From the NCBI GenBank assembly GCA_015063895.1, contig SVTG01000001.1, forward strand, positions 77,260-141,259: a DNA stretch of 64,000 nt, in the 5' to 3' direction. Shown in pieces: positions 49,840-58,396 of this stretch. The notes below the pieces were generated by a model. The model was given only the letters and a program-made list of their open reading frames with translations, searched no databases and was not told the DNA's origin. Position numbers and translations under genes: made by a program. Origin of the DNA: Oscillospiraceae bacterium (GTDB lineage: Bacteria; Bacillota; Clostridia; Oscillospirales; CAG-272). Numbering within the stretch: the stretch's first letter is position 1; the number at the start of each line of letters is the position of its first letter.

Positions 49840-50475
49840 TCATTCCTGCTCGGCGCGCGAGAGATAGATCTTGGCAATGTCAGCGATCATTTGTGCCGAG
49901 CCCTCTACGCCAAGGAGCGTGCTGTCAATGGAAAGATGATAATTATCAAACTTGCCCCATTTTTTGCCCGTATAAAAATTATAGTAGTTCACACGGCGCT
50001 TATCGGTCTTGGCGATCATCGCCGCAGCCTCGTCACGGCTGACGTGATACTCCCCTGCAATACGGGAGATGCGCTCCTCCTTATCGGCATACACAAACAC
50101 GCTGATGCGGTTGGGGTGGTTGCGCAGCACGTAGTCGGCACACCGACCGATGAAAATGCAATTCTCCTCCTCAGCAGCGCTTCTGATGATCTCGGTCTGC
50201 GTGATAAAGAGCTGATCGTTGATCGGCACGTCAACACCAATACTACGGGCACCGTACATGGAGGAGCCGATGGCCAGCGTGTAAAGCAGGCTGTTGGTCG
50301 CCTTTTCGTCCACACGGCGCAACGCGTCCGGATTGATGCCGTTTTTTTGTGCAGCCATAAACAAGAGCTCCTTGTCGTAAACGCGGAAGCCGAGTAATTC
50401 ACCAAGGCGCACGCCGATCTCTCTGCCGCCGCTGCCGTACTGTCTGCCGATCGTAATAGCCAATTTACCTGCCAT
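49840..50475 (-). CDS. Cytidylate-kinase-like family protein
   Basis: A 211-residue P-loop protein of the Cytidylate_kin2 family: TIGRQYGSGGREIGVRLGE (P-loop with GSGG), YDKELLFMAA, CIFIGRCADYVL and R-x-x-x-Y-Y-x-F in RRVNYYNFYTGKKWG. These clostridial proteins are related to CMP kinase but their substrate has not been shown; true Cmk is usually linked to ispH or rpsA. AAGGAGGAAAAGATC precedes ATG 50475. It has its own promoter. Confidence 0.88.
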   Translation of the reverse strand: MAGKLAITIGRQYGSGGREIGVRLGELLGFRVYDKELLFMAAQKNGINPDALRRVDEKATNSLLYTLAIGSSMYGARSIGVDVPINDQLFITQTEIIRSAAEEENCIFIGRCADYVLRNHPNRISVFVYADKEERISRIAGEYHVSRDEAAAMIAKTDKRRVNYYNFYTGKKWGKFDNYHLSIDSTLLGVEGSAQMIADIAKIYLSRAEQE

Positions 50476-50512
50476 GATCTTTTCCTCCTTGTAAAAAAGG
50501 GTTTACAGCTTT

Positions 50513-50541
50513 ATTGTAGCACATTTTTTTTGCTTTGTAAA
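50513..50541 (-). promoter_or_regulatory. Sigma-A promoter for the cytidylate-kinase-like gene
   Basis: On the minus strand TTTACA (50541-50536), 17-base spacer, TACAAT (50518-50513). Confidence 0.75.
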
Positions 50542-50597
50542 GAGGATATGTGTGCTATTGAGAAGAAAGTACGAATAGATTTTTTTGAGGTGAAAAA

Positions 50598-52157
50598 ATG
50601 AAAACAAAGCAACAGTATCTTTATAACGCCCTACTGGCCGCGGCCGTCACGCTCCTGATGCGCACGGTCAGCGTGGCCTTCAACGTTTATATATCGGGGC
50701 GCGTCGGTGCCGAGGCAATGGGACTTTTATCACTGGTCGGCGGTGTTTACAGCTTTGCGGTAACCCTGGCAACCTCAGGCATACACCTGGCAACCGTACG
50801 CACACTCTCCGAGCGTTTGCAGCGCTCCGGTGGCAGGGAGAATCGCAAATGCTTGCAGGCCTGCCTTTCTTACGCTGCCTTTTTCGGCTCTCTTGCCACA
50901 GTCCTGCTCTTTTTGCTTGCCAAACCGATCGGGCTTCTCGTGCTCAAGGACACGCGCACGGTAAAGGCGCTCACCATGCTTTCCTTCACACTCCTGCCGA
51001 TCGCCGTGAGCGCTGTCTTTAACGGTTATTTTACAGCCGTACGCCGCGCCTACAAGAATGCCATAGCACAGATCAGCGAGCAGGCGGTAAAGATCACGTT
51101 TACCTCGTATCTTCTGACGGCGGTAGCGCCGAAAAGCACCGAGGGCGGGCTCATTGCCATATTGATGGGCGGCGCCGTGGCCGAGGCGCTGACGCTTGCT
51201 CTGAACCTCGTGCTTTTTCTGCTTGATAAGCGCCGTTACAAGGGCGTTACGCAGCAAAAAAACACGGCGCCTGTGCGTGTGGCAGCGGTGGCACTCCCTG
51301 TTGCCATCAGTGCATATATGCGGTCTGGTTTACTAACAATAGAACATATTTTAATCCCAAGAGGACTTTCAGCCTATGGAGCAGGCAGCGCCGCGGCGCT
51401 CGCCGCCTACGGCACGCTGCAAGGCATGGCCCTGCCCGTGATCCTATATCCCGCCGCCATTCTATCCTCCTTTTCGGCACTTCTGATCCCCGAGATCACC
51501 GAGCAGCAGAGTGCCAATAACCGCCATGAAATACGCTATATCGCCGGTCGCGCTTATCAGATCTCTCTGCTCTTTTCCATTGGCACCGCGGCCGTCATGC
51601 TCTTTCTCTCGCGCGAGCTCGGTACGGTGCTTTACAAAAACACACAGGTCGGTTACTTCATCAAATGCCTCGCGCCCCTGATCCCCATTATGTATCTTGA
51701 CACCGCCACCGACGCCCTGCTGAAGGGACTGGGTGAGCAGGTCTATTCCATGAACGTCAATATTGCCGATGCCCTGCTTTCGGTCGTTTTGGTCTTCTTC
51801 TTAGTGCCGCGTATCGGTATTCACGGCTATATCGTCACGATCTACGTGACCGAGATCTTTAACGCGGCGCTGAGCATCGTGCGTCTTTTGCGCGTGAGCA
51901 GCTTTCGCCCGCGTCCCGTGCGCTTGCTGCTCTTTCCCTTGCTTTCCGCCCTCGGTGCCGCAGCGCTTGCCAATATCCTCTTTCATTATATAATGGTGCC
52001 GCAAAACGGCGGCGGACTGACGGTACACGTAGGGAGCTTCCTGATCCTTTACGCCACACTTCTGATCCTGACGGGTACGTTGCCACGGCAAGACCTAAAA
52101 TGGCTCAAAAATTTGTTTTTTTGCAAGAGGGAGCCTTCGTGTGTGGAAAAAAGCTGA
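50598..52157 (+). CDS. SpoVB/MurJ-like flippase (MOP superfamily)
   Basis: A 519-residue integral membrane protein with about 14 helices. The N-terminus LLMRTVSVAFNVYISGRVGAEAMG and the region LPVAISAYMRSGLLTIEHILIPRG match SpoVB-type members of the polysaccharide-flippase superfamily. SpoVB is needed for spore cortex and relatives flip lipid-linked precursors across the membrane. GAGGTG precedes ATG 50598. No clear promoter was found in the 122-base divergent gap. A general oligosaccharide exporter is the alternative. Confidence 0.85.
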   Translation: MKTKQQYLYNALLAAAVTLLMRTVSVAFNVYISGRVGAEAMGLLSLVGGVYSFAVTLATSGIHLATVRTLSERLQRSGGRENRKCLQACLSYAAFFGSLATVLLFLLAKPIGLLVLKDTRTVKALTMLSFTLLPIAVSAVFNGYFTAVRRAYKNAIAQISEQAVKITFTSYLLTAVAPKSTEGGLIAILMGGAVAEALTLALNLVLFLLDKRRYKGVTQQKNTAPVRVAAVALPVAISAYMRSGLLTIEHILIPRGLSAYGAGSAAALAAYGTLQGMALPVILYPAAILSSFSALLIPEITEQQSANNRHEIRYIAGRAYQISLLFSIGTAAVMLFLSRELGTVLYKNTQVGYFIKCLAPLIPIMYLDTATDALLKGLGEQVYSMNVNIADALLSVVLVFFLVPRIGIHGYIVTIYVTEIFNAALSIVRLLRVSSFRPRPVRLLLFPLLSALGAAALANILFHYIMVPQNGGGLTVHVGSFLILYATLLILTGTLPRQDLKWLKNLFFCKREPSCVEKS

Positions 52158-52168
52158 ATTTTCACCCA

Positions 52169-52202
52169 TTTTTGCAAGTTTTACTTTCAAATCTTGCAAA
52201 AA
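52169..52202. promoter_or_regulatory. Inverted repeat upstream of pckG
   Basis: TTTTTGCAAG (52169-52178) and CTTGCAAAAA (52193-52202) are perfect 10-base inverted copies 14 bases apart. No T-run follows, so an operator or weak terminator are both possible. TTGCAA recurs in the -35 at 52279. Confidence 0.4.
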
Positions 52203-52278
52203 TTTCTCCCTGAAATTGCCAAAAAACCTTATAAGGGATTTTTAATTGTTAACATTTTGTAACCTTTGAAAGTTTTAG

Positions 52279-52307
52279 TTGCAAATTGTGCAAAAATATA
52301 GTAAAAT
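52279..52307 (+). promoter_or_regulatory. Sigma-A promoter for pckG
   Basis: TTGCAA (52279-52284), 17-base spacer, TAAAAT (52302-52307), 54 bases before the pckG start. Confidence 0.72.
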
Positions 52308-52360
52308 GGGAATTGTAGATTTGACTGCTACACAGTCCAAAATTTAGGAGGAGAAACACT

Positions 52361-54157
52361 ATGAAACATTTGACCACCAACAAGCATGTTGTGTCGTGGA
52401 TCGAAGAAATGGCCGCTATGACCCAACCCGACAAAATCGTTTGGATCGACGGCACCGAGGAGCAGGCTGAGGCTCTGCGCGCCGAGGCTTGTGCTACCGG
52501 CGAGATGATCAAGCTCAACCAGGAAAAGCTTCCCAACTGCTACCTGCACCGCACCGCCGTGAACGATGTTGCGCGTGTTGAGGGCAGAACCTATATCTGC
52601 ACCGAGAAGAAAGAAGATGCAGGCAACATTAACAACTGGATGGCTCCCGCCGAGATGAAGGCTAAGCTCTTCAAGCTCTACACCGGCGCCATGAAGGGCC
52701 GCACCATGTACGTTATCCCCTACTCCATGGGCGTTGTCGGCTCCGACTTTGCAAAATACGGCATTGAGCTGACCGACTCGATCTACGTTGTACTGAACAT
52801 GCTCATCATGACGCGTGTCGGCACCAACGTGCTTGAGGCACTTGGCGACAGCGCAGACTATATCAAGGGTCTGCACGCTAAGGCTGATATCGACGAGGAG
52901 AACCGCTATATCACCCACTTCCCCGAAACCAACGAGATCATGTCTGTAAACTCCGGTTACGGCGGAAACGTTCTGCTTGGTAAAAAGTGCTTCGCACTTC
53001 GTATCGCTTCTTACCTCGGCCGCAAAGAGGGCTGGATGGCTGAGCACATGCTCATCCTCGGCGTGAAATACCCCAACGGCGAGAAGAAGTATATCACCGC
53101 AGCATTCCCCTCCGCTTGCGGTAAGACCAACCTTGCCATGCTCATTCCCCCCAAGGCTCTCAAGGCTGAGGGTTATGAGGTTGAGTGCGTAGGTGACGAC
53201 ATTGCTTGGCTGCGTGTCAACAAGGAAGACGGCAAGCTTTACGCCGTTAACCCCGAGAACGGCTTCTTCGGCGTTGCTCCCGGCACCAACGAGAAGTCCA
53301 ACCCCAACGCACTTCACACCTGCCTGCGCGACACCATCTTCACCAACGTTGTGCACGACACCAAGAACAACACCGTTTGGTGGGAGGGCCTTGACAACAA
53401 TCCTCCCCAGCCCGGCGATGCCATCGACTGGAAGGGCAATCCTTGGGACTGCACCAAGTATGACAAGAAGGATAAGTCCACCTGCGGCGCACACCCCAAC
53501 TCCCGCTTCACCGCTCTTGCTAAGAACTGCCCCTGCATTTCTCCTGAGTTTGACAGCCTGAAGGGTGTTCCGGTATCCGCTATCGTATTCGGCGGCCGCC
53601 GCGCAAAGACCGCTCCCCTGGTTTACCAGTCCTTCAACTGGCAGCACGGTGCCTTCGTTGGCTCCATCATGGCCTCCGAGACCACCGCAGCCGCTGCAGG
53701 TGCCGTTGGCGTAGTTCGCCGCGACCCCATGGCTATGCGTCCCTTCGTTGGCTACAACATGGGTGACTACTGGCAGCACTGGCTCGATATGGGCAAGGTC
53801 ATCCCGAACGCTCCCAAGATCTTCCACGTGAACTGGTTCCGCACCGACGACGAGGGTCACTTCATCTGGCCCGGCTTCGGTGACAACCTCCGCGTTCTTC
53901 TTTGGATCCTTGCTCGCTGCGAGGATAAGGTTGACGCCATCGAGACTGCCATCGGCTACGTTCCGAAGGCTGAGGACATCAACATTGAGGGTCTTGAGGA
54001 CGTAACCATTGATACGATCCGCGACCTGCTTACCGTTGACACCGCCTCCTGGAAGGCTGACGTTGCTAACATTAAGGAGTTCTACGCACAGGTAGGCGAC
54101 GCTGTTCCCGCTACCATGTACGAGGAGCTTGCTGCTCTTGAGGCACGTCTTGGCTAA
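52361..54157 (+). CDS. pckG: Phosphoenolpyruvate carboxykinase (GTP)
   Basis: A 598-residue enzyme interconverting oxaloacetate and PEP with GTP/GDP. The kinase P-loop with the reactive cysteine is FPSACGKTNLAML, the metal and nucleotide sites lie in VGDDIAWLRV and GFFGVAPGTNEKSNP, and the GTP-type C-terminus has ETTAAAAGAVGVVRRDPMAMRPF. The GTP form is less usual in clostridia than the ATP form and often runs in the PEP-to-oxaloacetate direction. TAGGAGGAG precedes ATG 52361. Codon use is strongly biased (GCT, AAC, CTC, GAG), unlike its neighbours, pointing to very high expression. Confidence 0.97.
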   Translation: MKHLTTNKHVVSWIEEMAAMTQPDKIVWIDGTEEQAEALRAEACATGEMIKLNQEKLPNCYLHRTAVNDVARVEGRTYICTEKKEDAGNINNWMAPAEMKAKLFKLYTGAMKGRTMYVIPYSMGVVGSDFAKYGIELTDSIYVVLNMLIMTRVGTNVLEALGDSADYIKGLHAKADIDEENRYITHFPETNEIMSVNSGYGGNVLLGKKCFALRIASYLGRKEGWMAEHMLILGVKYPNGEKKYITAAFPSACGKTNLAMLIPPKALKAEGYEVECVGDDIAWLRVNKEDGKLYAVNPENGFFGVAPGTNEKSNPNALHTCLRDTIFTNVVHDTKNNTVWWEGLDNNPPQPGDAIDWKGNPWDCTKYDKKDKSTCGAHPNSRFTALAKNCPCISPEFDSLKGVPVSAIVFGGRRAKTAPLVYQSFNWQHGAFVGSIMASETTAAAAGAVGVVRRDPMAMRPFVGYNMGDYWQHWLDMGKVIPNAPKIFHVNWFRTDDEGHFIWPGFGDNLRVLLWILARCEDKVDAIETAIGYVPKAEDINIEGLEDVTIDTIRDLLTVDTASWKADVANIKEFYAQVGDAVPATMYEELAALEARLG

Positions 54158-54189
54158 TTAACGCAAACGCGTAAATACCAATCCATCAC

Positions 54190-54224
54190 AACGCCCCCAC
54201 GGCATGCCGTGGGGGCGTTCCTTT
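54190..54224 (+). terminator. Intrinsic terminator after pckG
   Basis: AACGCCCCCACGG / CCGTGGGGGCGTT with loop CATG, followed by TCCTTTT. Confidence 0.88.
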
Positions 54225-54235
54225 TAAAAGCAAAG

Positions 54236-54270
54236 GCCACGGCGGTGATCCTCACCGCCGTGGCTTTTTT
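54236..54270. terminator. Second terminator, between pckG and the convergent MBL gene
   Basis: GCCACGGCGGTGA / TCACCGCCGTGGC with loop TCC, then TTTTTT on the plus strand; on the minus strand CTTTGCTTTT follows. It is the second of two consecutive hairpins. Confidence 0.88.
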
Positions 54271-54272
54271 GT

Positions 54273-55838
54273 TTAAGTATTACTTGAAATATAGTCAGCC
54301 TTATGATTTTGATTGGTCACCACAATAGGCAGATCCGAGAGCAAGCGCACCGCAAAGGGCTTATTTTCGGGAATGCCCCGATGATCCCTGGAGGCGGGAT
54401 TGTAAAAGCGCGTTTCGGTTTCAACACCGCCACCCATCAGGGACACCGTCTTTAAGCTTCTGCCGGGCAGCGTCGCGATCATACACTCCACGTTCTCACT
54501 CTTATCCTCAAAATACAGATCAATGCGCACCTTGGCAGGCAAGTAGGTGGTATTTAAAAGTGTAAAGGTCAGATCCTCCGCAGAAGCCGTGTTCAGATCA
54601 GAAAAGATCCAACAAAGTGCACCGCTTTGATCGCGCCCTATGCGGAAAGCACGCTCGAGGGCCACCCTGGCATCGGGCAGCGGACGGTACGGCAGCATAA
54701 CAGTACGTTGCTTATCCCCTGTAATGATCTCCTCTACCGTCGGCTTTTGCATGATATGAGCGGTGCCCTCGCGGTAGGTACAAAACGAGGTGTACGCGTG
54801 ATAATCCGACACAGGCAGGAAGCAGACCGTGGGGGCAATGAGATCGTAGCCCGCAATTTCCCCTGCCGCCGTACCCGATTGAAAGCCGTGGTGCGGTATC
54901 TGCAAAATATCGGCCTTCAGATATGCGCCGTAGCGCTGTGGAAGCTTGGCAATGCTAAAGGAGGCGTCGGTCGTCCACAAGATCACCTGACCACCCAGCT
55001 CCATGCGAATGACAAGAGAGGTCGCATTGATATTATCCGAGGCGTGAACGGTATCGCCAAGAGTTGCTAAGATCTCACACGTGGCGTCACCGATCTGATA
55101 GATCTGGCCCGTGTGCGGCATATACGTAGCAGCCCCCATTTGGGTAACGCAGGCCTGCATCAGAGGAATATTGTCAAACGGAGAAGCGTGCTTGATAAAC
55201 TGCTCCTCGGCCTTTAATTTGGGATAATGCACCACGTCGTCGTGCGACGGAAAATTATACAGCACACGCTCCAAGCGGACCTTTGCTCCATACAGCTCAA
55301 CAAATTTGATAAAGCAATGGAAATGGTCGCTATGCGGATGCGAAAGGATCCACGCGGCGATCACGGGCGTTTCGTCGGGGCTTGTCTTTTTCAGACACTG
55401 ATAAAGGCGCGTGGCGTCTGGCTCAAATTCTCTGCCGCCGTCGATCACAATAAAGCGCCCGTCCGAAAGGCGAATGACGTAGCTCATACCGTAATCCTCA
55501 AGCATGACCTGCGTGATCTGGGGCGAGACGATGCGCTCACCGCAAGGAGCTGCAAACTCAAAATAGGCTGTGCGCTGCTCAAGCACGAGAGAAAGCTCGT
55601 GCGTGTGCTCAAAATAATTCAAAAACAGCGCCTGCCCCTCGCCGCCAAAAGCCACAAAGGTATGCCCGATGGCCGCGCGGCGCTCCTTTTCGCAAAAGCC
55701 GCACGCACAGGCATATTCGGTATAGCGCGCCAGGGCCGCTTCATCGGCTCCCTCGATCAGCACGACCTCTGCCGTTTCGTTTTCGCGGTTTTTAAAAAAG
55801 CTTGTCTCACCAAAAGCGGGCATGGTAAATTGCTCCAT
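54273..55838 (-). CDS. Metallo-beta-lactamase-fold hydrolase with extra domains
   Basis: A 521-residue protein. After an N-terminal beta-rich segment (about 1-115) comes an MBL domain with GRFIVIDGG, the metal motif LSHPHSDHFHCF (HxHxDH) near residue 170, a later Asp in WTTDASF, and the final His in IPHHGFQSG. The C-terminal about 120 residues form a beta-type domain. No signal peptide. ATG 55838 follows GGAGGGGATATA and the promoter at 55869-55897. The substrate is unknown; ComEC-like MBL domains and phosphodiesterases are the closest I can suggest. Confidence 0.8.
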   Translation of the reverse strand: MEQFTMPAFGETSFFKNRENETAEVVLIEGADEAALARYTEYACACGFCEKERRAAIGHTFVAFGGEGQALFLNYFEHTHELSLVLEQRTAYFEFAAPCGERIVSPQITQVMLEDYGMSYVIRLSDGRFIVIDGGREFEPDATRLYQCLKKTSPDETPVIAAWILSHPHSDHFHCFIKFVELYGAKVRLERVLYNFPSHDDVVHYPKLKAEEQFIKHASPFDNIPLMQACVTQMGAATYMPHTGQIYQIGDATCEILATLGDTVHASDNINATSLVIRMELGGQVILWTTDASFSIAKLPQRYGAYLKADILQIPHHGFQSGTAAGEIAGYDLIAPTVCFLPVSDYHAYTSFCTYREGTAHIMQKPTVEEIITGDKQRTVMLPYRPLPDARVALERAFRIGRDQSGALCWIFSDLNTASAEDLTFTLLNTTYLPAKVRIDLYFEDKSENVECMIATLPGRSLKTVSLMGGGVETETRFYNPASRDHRGIPENKPFAVRLLSDLPIVVTNQNHKADYISSNT

Positions 55839-55868
55839 TATATCCCCTCCCTTTGCACTTATAGTTCC

Positions 55869-55897
55869 ATTATACACAAAAAGCGCCTTGATTGCAA
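55869..55897 (-). promoter_or_regulatory. Sigma-A promoter for the MBL-fold gene
   Basis: On the minus strand TTGCAA (55897-55892), 17-base spacer, TATAAT (55874-55869). Confidence 0.82.
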
Positions 55898-55902
55898 GTA
55901 AT

Positions 55903-55936
55903 AAAAAAGAAAAGGCGACTGCATTTTGCAGTCGCC
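55903..55936 (-). terminator. Intrinsic terminator after rplS
   Basis: On the minus strand GGCGACTGC / GCAGTCGCC with loop AAAAT, followed by TTTTCTTTTTT, 14 bases after the rplS stop. Confidence 0.9.
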
Positions 55937-55949
55937 CCTTCTTTGGAGA

Positions 55950-56291
55950 TTAGATCTTTTCTTTAACCTTAGATGCTTTGCCCATACGGTCACGCAGGTA
56001 GTAGAGCTTAGCGCGGCGAACCTTACCGACGCGAACGATCTCAACCTTTGCAACGTTGGGAGAATGAAGCGGGAAGGTCTTTTCAACGCCTACACCGTAA
56101 GAAACGCGTCTGACGGTAAAGGTCTCGGAGATGCCGCCGCCGTGCTTGGCGATAACGGTGCCCTCGAAAAGCTGAATTCTCTCCTTAGTACCCTCAACGA
56201 TCTTGTTGTGAATGCGAATGGTGTCACCAATGCGAATCACGGGTACCTCTGCCTTCAATTGCTCGTTTGTAAAAGCCTGAATCAAGTTCAT
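55950..56291 (-). CDS. rplS: 50S ribosomal protein L19
   Basis: A 113-residue protein of the large subunit at the interface with 30S. Family marks: [59 protein letters not shown], and [19 protein letters not shown]. It is monocistronic here with its own promoter and terminator; trmD and rimM, which often precede it, are not adjacent. The 5' leader (about 80 bases) contains a GCTGCGCAGC palindrome. Confidence 0.97.
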   Translation of the reverse strand: MNLIQAFTNEQLKAEVPVIRIGDTIRIHNKIVEGTKERIQLFEGTVIAKHGGGISETFTVRRVSYGVGVEKTFPLHSPNVAKVEIVRVGKVRRAKLYYLRDRMGKASKVKEKI

Positions 56292-56376
56292 TTGTGGCCT
56301 CCTTTAAAATCCGGATGTTCATGCAGAGCTGCGCAGCGGACCACCCTTAAATTCCGTGTAAACACACACGCGTGAT

Positions 56377-56405
56377 ATTATACCACAATTATTTTAAAAA
56401 TGCAA
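56377..56405 (-). promoter_or_regulatory. Sigma-A promoter for rplS
   Basis: On the minus strand TTGCAT (56405-56400), 17-base spacer, TATAAT (56382-56377). Confidence 0.82.
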
Positions 56406-56433
56406 TATGTTTTTTGCATTTTTTTAATTTTTT

Positions 56434-58065
56434 TCAAGCATTTGCCTTTCTTTTAGCCAGAAATCTGATGCCGAATACCGTACCGATCATCAAAGCGATG
56501 CCAATGGGAAGCGAGAGCCACCAGTAAAGACCGACAGCCTGCAGCAGGCCCGCGATCACGTAGCACACGAAGGAAACGGCGGCAACCGTGATGGCGTAAG
56601 GCAGCTGGGTGGATACGTGCTCCACGTGGTTGCACTGTGCACCTGCCGATGCCATAATGGTAGTATCGGAGATGGGCGAGCAGTGGTCACCGCAAACAGC
56701 GCCTGCAAGGCAAGCGGACATACCGATCACAGCGATCTCGCTGCCAAGACCGCCAAAGGCTGCGGAAACGATGGGGATCAGAATACCGAACGTGCCCCAA
56801 GAGGTGCCCGTAGCAAAGGCAAGACCGCAAGCGATCAGGAAGATGATAGCGGGCAGGAAAAGCTTCAGGGCATCGGCATTTTTCAAAAGATTTTCAACAA
56901 ACACGTCGGAGCCGAGCAAAGCGGTGGTGTTCTTCAGCGCAGTAGCCAGCGTCAGGATCAAAATAGCGGGCACCATGGCGATAAAGCCCTTCGGAATAGC
57001 CTCCATTGACTCCTTGAAGCCGATCAGACGGCGCGCCATGAGGTAAATGATGATCACGATCAGTGCAACAAGAGACCCAAGCGGCAAGCCGACGGTAGCA
57101 TCGGTGTTACCGAAAGCACCGATCAGATCCCACTGATAATCGCCTGCGGTAAAGAAACCGCCTACGTGCATCAGCGCAACGATGCAGGAAACGATCAGCA
57201 CAGCGATCGGAATGATCAGGTCAAATACGCGCGCACCTGCTGCACCCTCGGGCAAGCCTTCAAGCTTTTCATCTGCCTCGATAGCGCCGAGGTCACCCTC
57301 GTTCATTGCCTTGAACTCAACCCCGGACATCTTGCCGTAATCAAAGCCAAGCAGCGTAATGGTAAGCAGGAACACGATGGTGAGCAGCGAATAGAAGTTA
57401 TAAGGAATAGCAAGGATAAAGTACTTCAGGCCCTCGCCGTTGGCAACGTGCTCGGAAACGGCAGCCGCCCAGGAGGACACGGGTGCGATCATACAAATAG
57501 GCGCAGCGGTGGCGTCAATGATATAGGCGAGCTTAACGCGCGAGATCTTGTGCGTATCGCAAACGGGCTTCATAACGCTACCGACTGTGAGGCAGTTAAA
57601 GTAGTCGTCAACGAAGATCAAAACGCCCAGAGCAAAGGTGGCAAGCAAAGCACCCGCACGGGTCTTCACGTGAGCTTGTGCCCATTTACCGAAGGCCTGA
57701 GAGCCGCCTGCCTTGTTCAGCAGGATCACAACGGCGCCAAGGATCACGAGGAAGGCAAAAATACCTGCCGTGCCCGAAACCGCCTCGATAATACCGGTGT
57801 TGACAACGGTATCAATGGCTTTGACGGGCGCGAAATCGGCATAGAAAAGTCCGCCGGCCAGCACACCGACAAACAAGGAGCTGAATACCTCCTTGGTAAC
57901 GAGTGCCAGACCGATTGCAATAATGGGCGGCACCAGCGACATAAAGGTCGCAAAATAGGGGGTGTCAGCCTCAGCGGGGGCGGTACGCATGGTGATGGCA
58001 AGCACGACCACAGCGATCACGGCCAGCGCCAGCACGACGAGGTTGATGATCTGTCTTTTTTTCAT
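56434..58065 (-). CDS. lysW: NhaC-family transporter, probable lysine transporter
   Basis: A 543-residue membrane protein with about 12-14 helices and the NhaC/YuiF signature (LILTLATALKNTTALLGSD, ATGTSWGTFGILIPI, GAVCGDHCSPISDTT). The family includes Na+/H+ antiporters and amino-acid antiporters. The lysine riboswitch and terminator directly upstream (58101-58355) indicate repression by lysine, as predicted for the NhaC-type lysine transporters called LysW in Bacillota. ATG 58065 has GAAGGAG at 6 bases; the open frame further upstream is riboswitch sequence. Direction of transport (uptake) is inferred from the riboswitch logic. Confidence 0.85.
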   Translation of the reverse strand: MKKRQIINLVVLALAVIAVVVLAITMRTAPAEADTPYFATFMSLVPPIIAIGLALVTKEVFSSLFVGVLAGGLFYADFAPVKAIDTVVNTGIIEAVSGTAGIFAFLVILGAVVILLNKAGGSQAFGKWAQAHVKTRAGALLATFALGVLIFVDDYFNCLTVGSVMKPVCDTHKISRVKLAYIIDATAAPICMIAPVSSWAAAVSEHVANGEGLKYFILAIPYNFYSLLTIVFLLTITLLGFDYGKMSGVEFKAMNEGDLGAIEADEKLEGLPEGAAGARVFDLIIPIAVLIVSCIVALMHVGGFFTAGDYQWDLIGAFGNTDATVGLPLGSLVALIVIIIYLMARRLIGFKESMEAIPKGFIAMVPAILILTLATALKNTTALLGSDVFVENLLKNADALKLFLPAIIFLIACGLAFATGTSWGTFGILIPIVSAAFGGLGSEIAVIGMSACLAGAVCGDHCSPISDTTIMASAGAQCNHVEHVSTQLPYAITVAAVSFVCYVIAGLLQAVGLYWWLSLPIGIALMIGTVFGIRFLAKRKANA

Positions 58066-58100
58066 AATGACTCCTTCATTTTTGTTTTTGAGGTACAAAC

Positions 58101-58127
58101 AAAAAGGCCGCGGCAGAGCGCCACGGC
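58101..58127 (-). terminator. Riboswitch expression-platform terminator
   Basis: On the minus strand GCCGTGGC / GCCGCGGC with loop GCTCT, followed by TTTTTGTTTG, between the lysine aptamer and the transporter start. Confidence 0.85.
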
Positions 58128-58145
58128 ACAAAAAGACTTGCACAC

Positions 58146-58355
58146 GTGATAGCACTCCACCCAACCGCACCCGATCAAATCAAATTTTGATCTATCAGCT
58201 ACGGATACGTGACAGTACAGCGCATATTCTGCGCTGTACCAACGAGTGAAGACGGAAATCGTCACCCATTTCGGCAACCTCCCCTTTTGCGCGCGGCATT
58301 TCCGTGCCGAAGCCAAGGCTTATCGCGCTACTCATGAAGCTTGCACCTCTATCAC
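58146..58355 (-). promoter_or_regulatory. Lysine riboswitch (L box)
   Basis: Read on the minus strand, P1 is GTGATAG (58355-58349) with CTATCAC (58152-58146). Between them are conserved L-box segments in order: GAGGTGC, CATGAGTAGCG, GGGGAGGTTGCCGAA, a strong hairpin GTACAGCGCA/TGCGCTGTAC (58239-58215), CTGTCACG next to it, and GGTGGAGTGCTATC at the 3' end. The terminator at 58101-58127 follows. Lysine binding should favour termination, lowering transporter expression. Confidence 0.88.
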
Positions 58356-58359
58356 AGCC

Positions 58360-58389
58360 ATTATAAAACAATAAGAAGGAAAAGTCAAG
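58360..58389 (-). promoter_or_regulatory. Sigma-A promoter for the lysine-riboswitch transcript
   Basis: On the minus strand TTGACT (58389-58384), 18-base spacer, TATAAT (58365-58360), immediately before P1 of the riboswitch. Confidence 0.75.
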
Positions 58390-58396
58390 AACGCTT

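Noticed and set aside
52246..52262. Possible Rex operator upstream of pckG
   Set aside because: Only one half-site (TTGTTAA) is present; the second half does not match the TTAACAA expected.
52328..53860. A 510-codon open frame antisense to pckG
   Set aside because: Long antisense frames arise from the strong codon bias of pckG; the translation shows no family and there is no promoter or RBS.
57166..58149. A 327-codon open frame antisense to the NhaC-family gene
   Set aside because: Shadow frame; its composition (His, Asn, Gly, Gln rich) matches reverse complements of hydrophobic codons.
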